From Piliocolobus tephrosceles (lineage: Eukaryota > Chordata > Mammalia > Primates > Cercopithecidae): 64,000 nt of DNA. The notes below the pieces were generated by a model. It was given only the letters and a program-made list of their open reading frames with translations. It did no database searches and had not been told where the DNA came from. Location of the stretch: positions 40,120,035-40,184,034 of the forward strand of contig NC_045443.1 of NCBI RefSeq assembly GCF_002776525.5. The letters run 5' to 3'. Positions 46,278-56,960 of this stretch are shown piece after piece. The position numbers were made by a program, and so were the translations under genes. How positions within the stretch are numbered: the stretch's first letter is position 1; the number at the start of each line of letters is the position of its first letter.

Positions 46278-46433
46278 AGGCACTGTAAAAGCTGAGGTGA
46301 GGGTTACCCCATTTACTTTGATGTGATTTTAATGTATTGTATTCCTATATCAAAATATCTCATGTACCCCATAAATAAATACTTATTATATACCCATAAA
46401 AATTAACAATTAAAAAAATTAAGCATTGTAAAA
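46278..46433 (+). mobile_element. Tiny L1 3'-tail insertion with diverged TSD
   Basis: About 130 bp of L1 3' UTR (46291-46420) reads 'TATATCAAAATATCTCATGTACCCCATAAATA' in plus orientation. It is bordered by 'AGGCACTGTAAAA' (46278-46290) and 'TAAGCATTGTAAAA' (about 46420-46433), which agree at most positions. It is a severely 5'-truncated, old insertion. Confidence 0.7.
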
Positions 46434-46867
46434 ACATTGTAATCTTATTTCTATGAGTTTGAAAGCCAGGAATGAAAATGTTTTGCTGAACTATATATGA
46501 GAAATTCAGCATATCTTTACTTCCCTGTCCATACTCTATTAGCCATTATTTGTTGATATAATAGAGGCTTGGTTTCAAAATATCGTTATTAAATTGTTTA
46601 TGTAAAAGAGCTTCCCTTTCAGGTTGTTTTGATTCAGAATTCATTTTTGTAAAATGCATAACAAAAATATCTGGACAACATGTTTTATTGATTTTAATGT
46701 TCAACTGTAATTTCATATTGTGACATATAAATCTTTTATATGAAACATTATAAAGTGTATTTTGTAAAGCATATTACAAAACACAGAACTCCAGTCTCAT
46801 TTTATAGTGCTTATTCTTAAATGTATAGTACTTGTGGAATTTGCTTTTTCAAATGATGCTATGAGAA
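46434..46867. other. Unassigned stretch
   Basis: AT-rich with no recognised feature. Confidence 0.45.
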
Positions 46868-49161
46868 ACTGTGAGAGGAGAGGACACTTTCCTACTTATT
46901 CCAAGAGGCCAGAATTATGCAAACACCAAAACCACTCAAAGACATGACAAGAAAAGAAAGCTATAGACCAATATACTTTGTGGACTTAAACATAAAATTC
47001 TTCAGAACATTTTAGCAAATAGAATTCAGAAATCAATTTCAAAGGATGATCAATTTTAAAGGATGATGTTAAGTAGGGTTCATCCCAAGGATATCAGGTA
47101 ATTTTATAATTTGATATTCAATCATCACAATTGACCATATTAACAAACTAAAGAAAAAATATGATCTTCTCAGCAGATACAGTAAACCATCTGACACAAT
47201 TCAACCTTCATTCATGATAAAGATGCTCAATAAACTAGGAATATAAAGAAAATTCTCTACCTGATAGAAACCATTTACCACAAACATACAACATAATATA
47301 TAATGGTTTTCTTCTATAATCAGTAGCAAATCAAGGAAGCTGGCTCTCATCACTTTTATTCAACAGTCTACTGGAAGTTCTAGATGAATTAGAAAGATGG
47401 AAGTAACATTTTTTATTCATAGATAATGTGATTAGCTCTGTTGAAAATCCTAATTCTCAAAAAGCTACTAGAAATAATAAGAGAATTTAGCAAGTGCTAA
47501 ATTGTTTAGAATTTAAAATCTATATGGAAACCTTATTACTATGTAGTGGCAAAAACTGGAAGTTAAAAATATTTAAATAAGATTTGGAATAGTATCAATA
47601 ATGTGTATGCATAATTTAATAAAACATATGCAAGATCTTGTAAATGACAAAACATCATTAGACAAATTTAAAGAGAACTAAATATATAGGAAGTTAGATC
47701 ACGTATATGATTTGAAAGACTCAATATTGTTATGATGTCACTTACCTCTATTTTGATCTATAGATTTCAGTGCAATTCTAACTAAACTCCCAGCAAGCTA
47801 TATTTTAGAGTCTGACATTGTATCTAAAATAAGTAAGTGTGGAAATCATCCAGTAGCCCAAACAATTGTAAAAAAAAGAAAACAAAGTTGGAGAATCTAT
47901 CTTTCCTGATTTTGACACTGGAAAGCTGATAATCGAGATGATATGTAATTGGCATGAGAATAAACATGTGGATGAAAAAAACAGAGATATCAGAAATAGA
48001 TCCGCAAGTGTACATAAACTCATTTTCAGCAAATGTTTCAAGGTAATTCGATGAAGAAAAGATAGTCCTTTCAACAAATGATGCTAAAACAATTGATATC
48101 CGTATGGAGAGAGAGAGAGAAACTTTTGTCTTTATATCACAAAATACTCAGATGTTAACTAAAAATGGATTATAGACAAACATAAAAGCTAAAATTATTA
48201 AAGTTCCAGGAAAAAGCAGAAGAACATCTTTTGATCTTAGGGTAGCAAATATTTCTTAGTGCATAAGAAAGCATAAACCTTAAATCAAAAGAAAACTGAT
48301 CATTTGGACTTCATTAAAATGAAAAACTTTTGCTCTTTTTCAAATGACACTTAAAATAATGAAAGGCAAACTACTGATTAAAAGAAAGTTATTTTCAAAA
48401 TATATATCTGATCAAAGACATATTCCAGAAATGTATACAGAATCTTACAATTCAGTAATATAAAGACATGGCAATGGGCAAAAGATTTGAACAGACACTT
48501 TCCCAAAGATATATGAATGGCAAATAAGCGTATGAAAGGATGCTTCATATTCTTAGCCATTAGAAAAATCCAGATTAAACCCAAAGTGAGATAACATTTC
48601 ATACACACTGGAATGGCTACAGTGAAAAAGACTGACAATACCAAATGTTGACAAGGATGAGGAGTACCTGGAACTCTCATACATTGCTGGTAGAAATGCA
48701 AAATTGTATAGTCACTTTGGAAAACAGACTGGTAACTTCTTATAACATTGAATATTCACTTACCATGTGACCTAGTGATCCAACTCCTAGGTATCTATCA
48801 AAGAGAAATTAAAACTTAAGCTTAGATGAAGATCTACTGCAATATTTGTGGAAGCTTTATTATGATAGCCAAAATAAAAAAATGTCTATCAACTTTGAAA
48901 TGGATAAATACATTATAGTATATCAATAAAACGAAATACTCAGCAATAAAAAGGAACAAACTACTGATATGAACAACAACAAAGATGGATCTCAAAAGCA
49001 TTATGCTAAATAAAAGTACATACTGTATGATTTTGCTTATATGACACTTGGGTGACAGAAGCGGATGAGTGGTTTCCAGAGGCCAGAGCTGGAAGAGAGA
49101 ATTAACTACAAAAGGGCATAAGGAAACCTTATGCAGTGATGGAAATGTTCTATATTATGAC
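46868..49161 (+). mobile_element. L1M LINE, ORF2 to 3' UTR (left part of a split element)
   Basis: The plus strand shows old L1 ORF2 text in order: 'AAGAAAAGAAAGCTATAGACC', 'ACACAATTCAACCTTC', 'AAAGTGAGATAACATTTC', 'GGTATCTATCAAAGAGAAAT' and 'TACTCAGCAATAAAAAGG'. The 3' UTR follows ('GATGAGTGGTTTCCAGAGG', 'GGAAATGTTCTATATTATG'). All frames are broken. It is interrupted by the MaLR LTR at 49162 and resumes at 49534. Confidence 0.85.
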
Positions 49162-49533
49162 TGTTAGTTCATTTTCATACTGCCATAAAGAACTGCCTGA
49201 GATTGGGTAATTTATAAAGGAAAGAGGTTTAATTGACTCACAATTCCGCATGACTGGAGAGGCCTCAGGAAACTTACAATCATGGCAGAAGGCAAAGGAG
49301 AGGCAAGGCACCTTCTTCACAAGGCAGCAGGAAGGAGGATGAACGCAGGAGGAACTACCAAACACTTATAAAACCATCAGATCTCATGAGAACTCACTAT
49401 CATGAGAACAGCATCGGGAAACCACGCCCATGATCCAATTACCTCCACCTGGTCTCTCCCTTGACATGTGGGGATTGTGGGGAGTATAATTCAAGATGAG
49501 ATTTTGGTGGGGAAACAAAGCCTAACCATATAA
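49162..49533 (-). mobile_element. MaLR solo LTR (MST-type) inserted in L1M
   Basis: On the plus strand it begins 'TGTTAGTTCATTTTCATACTGC' and ends 'AAGCCTAACCATATAA'. This is the reverse complement of a full MST/THE1-type LTR, with the 'ACCATCAGATCTCATGAGAAC' and 'CTTGACATGTGGGGATTG' blocks inside. L1M 3' UTR text continues on each side, so the LTR landed in the older LINE. Flanking pentamers ATGAC and GTGAC are a possible decayed duplication. Confidence 0.88.
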
Positions 49534-49698
49534 GTTGTGACAGAGGTTACATGACTAAATGAATTCATCAAAACCTATTCAAATGTACATTTTAAAGTGT
49601 TGGATTTTATTGTATGTACACTATAACTGAATAAAGCTGATATTTTTAAAGTAGAAAGAAGGCAAAATAAAGACGTTTGAGCAAAAAAAAAAAAAAAA
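49534..49698 (+). mobile_element. L1M 3' UTR, right part, with A tail
   Basis: 'GTTACATGACTAAATGAATTC' and 'AAATGTACATTTTAAAGTG' continue the L1M 3' UTR after the LTR. The element ends near the 16-A run at 49683-49698. Confidence 0.75.
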
Positions 49699-49814
49699 TC
49701 CTGTGAAGTCAGTGTTATTCTAAATAGAGCATGAAGAGCTTGAGCAACTTTACACAGAACCACAGCAATGAAGGCAAGCCTAGGAAATAAGGACAATAAA
49801 ATAATACATGTATT

Positions 49815-49990
49815 AATTTTCAATAAATTCACAAAATATTTATTTAGTAGCTATTATGTACAGCATTGAGCAAATGAATTGAGATATAATAATTATTTAA
49901 TCATGGCATTTATCTTCCTGCACCTCAAATTGTAGTTAAAAGATAGACCCATAAACAAGTAATTATTGTAGCATGAGGGTGGAAGTTGAA
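49815..49990 (-). mobile_element. L2 LINE 3'-end fragment
   Basis: 'AAATATTTATTTAGTAGCTATTATGTACAGC' and 'AGATAGACCCATAAACAAG' fit the reverse complement of the L2 3' end. Confidence 0.55.
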
Positions 49991-51628
49991 AATATTTTGA
50001 AAGTGCTGTGTGAGTATAGTGGACAGAGCTAGGATTTGACTTTAGCCTAAGCCCCATCTTAGTATGTAACTCAATAAATATTTAGTGATCTGTTGAGTGA
50101 ATTTGAATGCTCTTGATTGAGTATATACCCTATATCTAGCACTGTCCATGTAGTTGCTTGGAGGAATTTGCCCCCTTGAAGCACTAATTTTTTTGTAAAT
50201 ATTTTATTTTCTCTGAAATTATTTGGAACTCCTGTTATTAAAAATGTTACCCTTATCTCTCACTTAGTAAGACAGAATTAACAGGAAGTGAAAATGGAAA
50301 TAAGATGGAAGATAATCGTTTTACTCTTGAATGTAAATATATCAGTTTGCCTTAGCCTTTTGCAACTAGCAGTTAGCCACTGTGATAACATTCTGTTTGG
50401 CTGGCATTATCGCTCAGTTTCCTTCCTTGGAGAGAACATTATGCAGATTGGCTGCAGCTGTGCTCCATCAGATTCTTTTCCTCTAGACTCCGGGGCCCTT
50501 TGACCACTGCTCCTAATTCGCCTCCCTTCCTGCTCAAGTGTATTTCATCTATAATGCATTTAATGTGGAGTTTGACAACTTCTTTATTCCTGAAAGAAGT
50601 ATAAGTGCTTTTCTCTTTATGAAATATTTTTCATAGATTAATTGCTTCCTCTTTTATTACAAAATTTCTTGGAATGTCAAATGTATTGAGGAGCACAAGG
50701 TCTTTAACTCCCTTTGTCCTGGAGAAGTAAGATTCCTAGCAGACTGCAGATTCTTCCCAAAGGACTCTGGAGGCTTTGGCAAAAAATGAACATTTCTCAA
50801 GTAGTTAAGTGATAATTCAGCAATATTCATAGAAAATAAGAATTCAGTATTTTTAAAATTTATATTTTAACCATGAAATGTGTTCACCTTCCTCACAAAG
50901 ATGGTATAGAAAGACACTTTTGAAACTAGCTATCTTTCTTCTCTTCAGGTGAAATTATAATGAGCCATGTAAGTAAAGTTTATTTGTATATTTCTGACTA
51001 TTGGTAAATAAAATTAAATGCACACACGTTTATCTTTCAAAGGAATAGCTTCATACCTTTAGTTACAAATACGATTGCAGCCCTTTTAAAATTAATTAAT
51101 TTGTTTATTTCCTGCACTATTAGCAGGAAGTCCAGTAAGCTACCCATGCCCTAATGGTCTAAACTCTCTAGGTATTGTTCTAAAGGGCGCTTGCTCCATT
51201 TTACTCACAGCGGGAGAAGATAATACCGATTTGATCAAGCCACAAATTTTATTGTTTCTCACTGCCATGTGCTGTTTTATTCTCCCAAACATCCTGACAG
51301 ATAGTACCTGTGCTCTGCTGTAAGGGGTGATTCCATTTCCTTACAGTCTAAGTGGTAAAGAGTGCCCCACACATGATCTCCTAAGCGTACAACTTTAAGC
51401 ACGCATCACTTTTAGTTCAAATTTCTAGCAACTACTTCCCCATAAACCTCGAATCCTCATATTCCTTTTCTTCCTGACAACCACCTGCATTCTGCTGGAG
51501 CTATTTATACTCAGAACTATTAGAACTCCCTTTCAAAGAGACACTCCCCTTAGCACTCCCAGAATGATTTCCTGTCCTCACCTGCACCTTGATATTGCTG
51601 GCAACTTTTCTTGTTAAAACAGAGAAGT
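49991..51628. other. Unassigned stretch
   Basis: No gene or nameable repeat is seen. The 50288-50503 frame has a hydrophobic N-terminal half but no start context or family, and I consider it chance. 51120-51600 is less AT-rich but also unassigned. Confidence 0.45.
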
Positions 51629-51898
51629 GCACTTTGGGAGGCTGAGGTGGGTGGATCGCCTGAGGTTAGGAGTTCGAGACCAGCCTGGCCAACATAGTGA
51701 AACCCTGTCTTTACTAAAAATACAAAAAATTATCCAGACATGGTGGTGGGTGCCTGTAATCCCAGCTACTCGGGAGGCTGAGGTAGGAGAATTGCTTGAA
51801 CCCGGGAGGCAGAGGTTGCAGTGAGCCGAGATCACACCGTTGCACTCCAGCCTGGCTGACCAAGTGAGACTCCTTCTCAAAAAAGAAAAAAAAAAAAG
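51629..51898 (+). mobile_element. Alu SINE lacking its first 30-odd bases
   Basis: The text starts at 'GCACTTTGGGAGGCTGAGG' and runs through the second monomer to an A-rich tail at about 51879-51898, followed by an AC repeat (51903-51916). It is S-type by wording. Truncation at the 5' end is common in Alus. A weak flank match (AAAACAGAGAA / AAAAAGAGAA) may be its duplication. Confidence 0.9.
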
Positions 51899-52010
51899 AG
51901 AAACACACACACACAGACAAATTTAACCTCTGGTAGAGTAATGTCTTTGATGGGCTACCTCATTATTTGTAAATGTGGTGGTATTATATATGTATGTATA
52001 TGTATCTATG

Positions 52011-52326
52011 TACAGTCAGCTCTCATACCCACAGGTTCAACCATGGATTTAATTGAATGACAAATTGAATACATTCAACAAATAATCAAATAACAATACA
52101 ATAACAAATAATAAAAGTTTAAAAACAGTACAGTATGGCTATTTACATAGCATTTACATTGTATTAGGTATTGAAAATCATCTAGAGATGATTTAAAGTA
52201 TATGGGAGGATGTCCATAGGCTACATGCAAATATTACATCACTTTATAGAAGGGACTTGAGCATCTGAGAATTTGGTGTGGGGGTTCTAGAACCAATGCC
52301 CCATGGAAACCAAGAAAAAAACTGTA
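52011..52326. mobile_element. Tigger-type (MER2-like) DNA transposon with TA duplication
   Basis: The left end 'CAGTCAGCTCTCATACCC' at 52013 and the right end '...AAAACTG' at 52324 are each flanked by TA (52011-52012 and 52325-52326), as expected for TcMar elements. The interior 'TTTACATAGCATTTACATTGTATTAGG' and 'GATGATTTAAAGTATATGGGAGG' are typical of MER2-like nonautonomous Tiggers. It has no transposase. Confidence 0.85.
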
Positions 52327-52399
52327 TGTGCATATGTATATTAAAATGTATTTGCATATAATGTATATTATATGTGTGTGCATTAGTCTGAGCTTATCA

Positions 52400-52560
52400 A
52401 TAGACTAAAAAATACCCATTAGTTGAATTCCTATTATGTACCAGCCACTGAATACAAAGGTTAATAAGGTATAATCTGCCTCTTCAAGAAATTAAAAATT
52501 CAAACAATAAATAAGGTTATTATAATATTGTACAGTAAATACTGTTACAGAATATTCTAC
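52400..52560 (-). mobile_element. L2 LINE 3'-end fragment
   Basis: 'GAATTCCTATTATGTACCAGCC' then 'AATCTGCCTCTTCAAGAAATT' fit the reverse complement of an L2 3' end. Confidence 0.5.
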
Positions 52561-53057
52561 AGGCATAGAATATAGATATTAGGGGCAACACTCAATAACA
52601 AATTTTACAAGAATGAATTTTGCTCAGGGAGGAGCAAATTCAATAGAATCATGTAGTTATCAGCAGATTTTACGCCATAATTAGGCCATGAATGCATCAC
52701 CTGATATCCTTCTTTTGTCTTGGATTCCTGACATGAGTAGAGTTGTTTTGGGGTTTTTGTTTTGTTTAAGTTTTATTTCTAACAGCAAAAATTATATTCC
52801 AGTTAAGTTTAATATTTGGCTTTTTATTTCTGATATGGAGAAAAGCATGCAGTATAATTGCAATAGATACGTTTTGATAAGTTTGATGAATGGACAAATT
52901 GCATTATTGGCAGTATGTAGAACCTGTGTATTGTTTGTAGTTTTTTTTTAATCTAAGCATATTCAATTTAATTAAAGCTTCTGACACAATCAATTTGTTA
53001 CATTCAACAAGATCATTTGCCAATGAATGGGTTGACCTCCATTTAAAAATACAAAGT
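52561..53057. other. Unassigned stretch
   Basis: No gene is recognised; the 87-codon frame at 52688-52951 has no domain. Confidence 0.45.
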
Positions 53058-53339
53058 GAGCCAGATGTGATGGCTCATACCTGTAATCCCAGCACTTTGG
53101 GAGGCCGAGGTGGGAGGACTGCTTGAACCCAAGAGTTCCAATATAGAGAGAGCCCCATCTCTACAAAAAATTGAAAACTTAGCTGAGTGTGGTGGTATGT
53201 ACCTGTAATTGCAGCTACTGGGGAGGCTGAGGTGGGAGGATGCCTTGAGCCCAGGAGGTTGAGGCTGTGGTAAGCTGTTTTCATGCCACTGAACTCCAAC
53301 CTTGATGACAGAGCAAGTTGCTATCCCAAAAAAAAAAAA
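53058..53339 (+). mobile_element. AluJ-type SINE
   Basis: A complete but strongly diverged Alu runs from 'GAGCCAGATGTGATGGCTCA' to an A tail ending at 53339. 'TCTCTACAAAAAATTGAAAAC' and 'GGGAGGATGCCTTGAGCCC' are J-type features. Duplications are not clear. Confidence 0.9.
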
Positions 53340-55161
53340 GTTTCATTTGTGGCTTTATAATAATAAACATTAAGAAATAAGTAAGCCTATCTCACTCTTT
53401 TTCATTTCATTACAGCATAGATTATTCTTTATAACACACCTAGAGTGGCAACCACAGCGAAGAGTCCAATGGTATCAACTCTATTCATGAGAATCTCACA
53501 ACAAATTTTTCTATCATTATTAGGTTATTTTGACACATGAAATTATGATAAAAATTTGAAACTTTGCTATGTTTTCATTAATATTTTAGTAACAAAGGGA
53601 TTATTTATTTTAAATGTTTATTATCTTTTGGATTTTTATTATGAGTATTTCGATTAAAAGGGAAGAATGAAGAAGTAGTAGAAAATGCATTTTATAATTT
53701 ATTAGTACCTAGGAATTTTAACCTAGTTTTTGGAACCAAAAATTACTAGCCTTGTCTATTAGGCAATTGTAGGAGATTTCACTTCATCAGATACTGAGCA
53801 AGACCAGAAATACTGTGGAAGCTGCTTATCACCACTCTGTTTGTGTGCAATTGTATAGTGAGTGAGCCTTCAACCACTACACAGATCTTTACATATGAAA
53901 CTTAAATATTAATTTAGCAGAACTTGAAAACAATTTTGAACAAAATAAATAAGCTAATGAAGGTCCCTGATGATATGACATCATCTAGGATGAGGTTAGG
54001 GAGGAGTTTAGGGAGACAGCAGGTTAAATTTGACCTCTACAATCTTTTACCTAATACTTCGTGTTTAATAACTTTATTCAAAATATTGGAATAAGATTTT
54101 GTATTGAAAACCTCAGTTCGATGGGTACCTATTTTACAAAGAAGAGCATTTTTAAGGAAGCAAGAAATGTTCTATTCTAAGCACTAATAAGGTGATTAAA
54201 TCACAACGGACATGTGTAGGCAGCCTTGGGGGCATATGTACACTCCTAGCTAGAAGTGACTTTGGCAAGGGGAGCAAGTATTGGGCAATATGTTTATAGA
54301 ACTGGTGATAGAGCCTCCAGGAAAATACCAACAACAATATTTTGCCCAACATTACTGTTAATCCTTTTAATTTTTATTTCTTCTAAGAACAGGTTTAAAA
54401 GGGCATTTGGCATTTATTTTGTTTTGTTTTCAAGTGATAGCTACCTCATTAAACCTCAGGTTTGACAGTGTGAGCTCATATGCCAGGTTGTGTTAGTTCA
54501 GTTTTGCCCTGTTAAATGGGAATAATTCAAAGAAACTCCCCAAAGTAAAACTCAAAGTGAAACTGACTTCCCAAAGCACTAAGAAACATCATTCAGAAAA
54601 AATAAAACTTCAACATTTGGTACAATTTATTTTGCCCATCTTTGTGAAGCACATTCATTTTATTAGCATTAAAAATTATAGTTGTGTCAGTTCTGCAGCT
54701 GACAGTGGTTTGGTTCAAACCAGAGTCACTGGCAGCTGCAAAAATAAGGAAACATCTTGTCTGTTGCCATGAGAGGATTACAGTATAACTCATGGGAAGC
54801 CAGCTTTATGCAAACTATCTCAGGTTTGTCATGTAAAAATCAAAGTCACATGTCTCTACATGAGCGGCGTTAGCTGAAAAGCTTCCAGCCTACTAAGCAG
54901 AGATATGTAACCACAAAGCCATGAGGCTTTCTGCATTTAAAGGACAAACCAGTAGAGCATTCGCTTCTTGTAGAGCAGTTTCCATCCCAAAAGCCGTTCC
55001 CATTCCTGCAGCTCTAATTGACTCCTCACCCCACATCAAAGACACTCCAAAGAGAAACTAGTTGGAGAATCACTTTCAGCAATGTGAGGCTCTCCCCTAA
55101 CAACAGTGCAGTCTGCTCTTCTCAGGCCCCTACTGTTAATTCCTAACCCCTAAAAGAGTGA
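53340..55161. other. Unassigned stretch
   Basis: No gene, named repeat or regulatory pattern is recognised in 1.8 kb. Frames at 54152-54352, 54557-54772 and 54593-54793 are chance. Confidence 0.45.
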
Positions 55162-55193
<32 letters not shown>

Positions 55194-55474
55194 GAGATGT
55201 AGTCTCGTTCTGTTGCCAGGCTGGAGTGCAGTGGCATGATCTCGGCTCACTGCAACCTCCACCTCCTGGGTTCAAGAGATTCTCCTGCCTCAGCCTCCCA
55301 AGCAGCTGGTACTACAGGCATCTGCCACCACACCCGGCTGATTTTTGTATTTTTCGTAGAGACAGGGTTTCACTGTGTTGGCCAGGCTGGTCTTGAACCC
55401 CTGATCTCAAGTGATATGCCCATCTCGGTCTCCCAAAGTGCTGGGATTACTGGTGTGAGCCACCGCGCCCGGCC
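55162..55474 (-). mobile_element. AluS-type SINE
   Basis: Minus-strand Alu from the TTTTG-rich tail (55163-55190) to 'GCGCCCGGCC' at 55474. Both monomers are present and 'CAACCTCCACCTCCTGGGTTC' fits S-type. The 106-codon frame 55236-55556 is the common Alu artefact. Duplication borders are not clear. Confidence 0.93.
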
Positions 55475-55627
55475 TAAATGCTTTTCAACCCATAATCACA
55501 AGGAATCCATTTTCATTCAGATCCTATATGGACATATGTGCATGTTATGTGTATAAACATATATATACATATTTATACATTATTGTAACAGAAGCAAAAG
55601 CTTCATGAAAAATATTCACCCTTAGTA

Positions 55628-55723
55628 TTCATTTGGTGCAAAAGTAACCATGGTTTTTGTGATTAAAAGTAACTGCCGCTTTTGCAATTAAAAGTAATTA
55701 CAATCACTTTTGAACCAACCCAA
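55628..55723. mobile_element. MADE1-like mariner MITE, hairpin-forming
   Basis: The ends 'TTTGGTGCAAAAGTAACC' and 'CACTTTTGAACCAACCCAA' are the near-inverted termini of MADE1, the short relative of Hsmar1. The body adds two further 'TTAAAAGTAA' units, making about 96 bp instead of the usual 80, so an internal duplication or rearrangement seems to have occurred. The miR-548 family arose from MADE1 copies. Whether this copy is transcribed is unknown. Confidence 0.8.
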
Positions 55724-55969
55724 TATGTGCAATGTACTCTGATAGTTTCTATTTTATTCTATTTTGTTTAGTTTTATACAGTTGTTGCAATCCACCAAAT
55801 TGACTTCATGACACACAAATTTGTCATGATGCACAGTTTGTAAAATACTGCCAAACTTCAGTCCTTCTCATGTCCATTTGTGCCTCAAAATCACCAGGGG
55901 ATTATTCTCAAAAGAAGTCAGAAATGGGGAGAAGGAAACTGGAAGTGGCTGCATTAAAGGCAGGCAGAT

Positions 55970-56115
55970 ATTTTCTGCCAAGTATTTGCTGTATGACCTT
56001 TGATAAGTGACATAACCTTTCTGAGGCTCTTTCCTCACCTATTGAATGATGGTAATGGCAGCCTTCCACATATAGTCCTGGTGTGCGTGAAATGACATAA
56101 TACCAGCAAAAACAC
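55970..56115 (+). repeat. MIR SINE fragment
   Basis: 'TGCTGTATGACCTTTGATAAGTGAC' followed by 'CCTTTCTGAGGCTCTTTCCTCACC' is a MIR core. The text before it (55850-55915) could be a piece of a MER5-type element. Confidence 0.7.
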
Positions 56116-56345
56116 TTTGCTTTAAGTCTGAAACATGGTAAGAAGGCATTAATACTATCCTTAAGTCTTAAAATCATACTACTTCTGCATTTGGGTTGCA
56201 TTACTGATGTATAACGGGGATTTCTCAAACATGCCCTAATCTGCCTGAAACACTATGCCTTCGCCAGAGCCAAAACTAGATTAAAACTCTGTCACTCATT
56301 AATACTTTGCCTAGCTACTAAATTGGAGGTGCCTAAACAAGATAC

Positions 56346-56431
56346 TAATGAGGTGACCGAGTCTTAACCTGGTTTTGGCCTCCACTAAAGGTATTAATGA
56401 GGTGACCAGGTTTTAACCTGTTCTTGGCCTC
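56346..56431. repeat. 49-bp tandem duplication, two copies
   Basis: A 37-bp core starting 'TAATGAGGTGACC' at 56346 recurs at 56395 with four differences by eye, giving a period of 49 bp. Both copies end in 'TTGGCCTC'. Confidence 0.85.
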
Positions 56432-56744
56432 ATGTATGTGCTGGTTTTTCAAAGCAGGTGAAAATCTGTTTTAAAAGGCTATTAAAATATCAAATCATAA
56501 GCCTAGTTCTGTTTTTTTTTTTTTTAAAGAAACATGAACTACAAATATAAAGGGAAGAACTGAACAGAGGAACATAGGAACCCCTAATAATAATCTTTCA
56601 CATAATCCTAGCCCAATTTTCCTGAAGAACTATAGTAGATTGAATCCACATTATTTAAGTGAAGACTGAAGTTTTTCCAGTGAATAATTTTCAATTTAAC
56701 ATATAATATCCTAAATCCATAGGTCCTAAATGGAAACAAGTAGC

Positions 56745-56862
56745 GAGTATTTATTGAATAACTAATAACAACTATACTTAAGCAGTTCTGGGATACTAGG
56801 AAATATTGAAGTGCAGTCCCTTCCTTCAAAGTACTTACAGTATGCTTGGGAAAAAAAAAAAA
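56745..56862 (-). mobile_element. Possible L2 fragment and 12-A run
   Basis: 'GTATTTATTGAATAACTAATAAC' and 'CAGTCCCTTCCTTCAAAGTAC' suggest a reverse-complement L2 3' end; an A run at 56851-56862 follows. Confidence 0.45.
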
Positions 56863-56960
56863 CTGTTTTAAAAGATAGTGTATTTATAGAAGATCTGAGA
56901 TATAGGAAGGCAACAGATCAGGAAACGATTTTCATTAACAGATAGTTACTCACAGTTTCC

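Noticed and set aside
55236..55556. Frames with 'SRDSPASASQAAG' type wording (also at 20608-20856, 51614-51910, 53075-53299 and 62070-62378) as candidate small proteins
   Set aside because: These are the standard translations of Alu elements.
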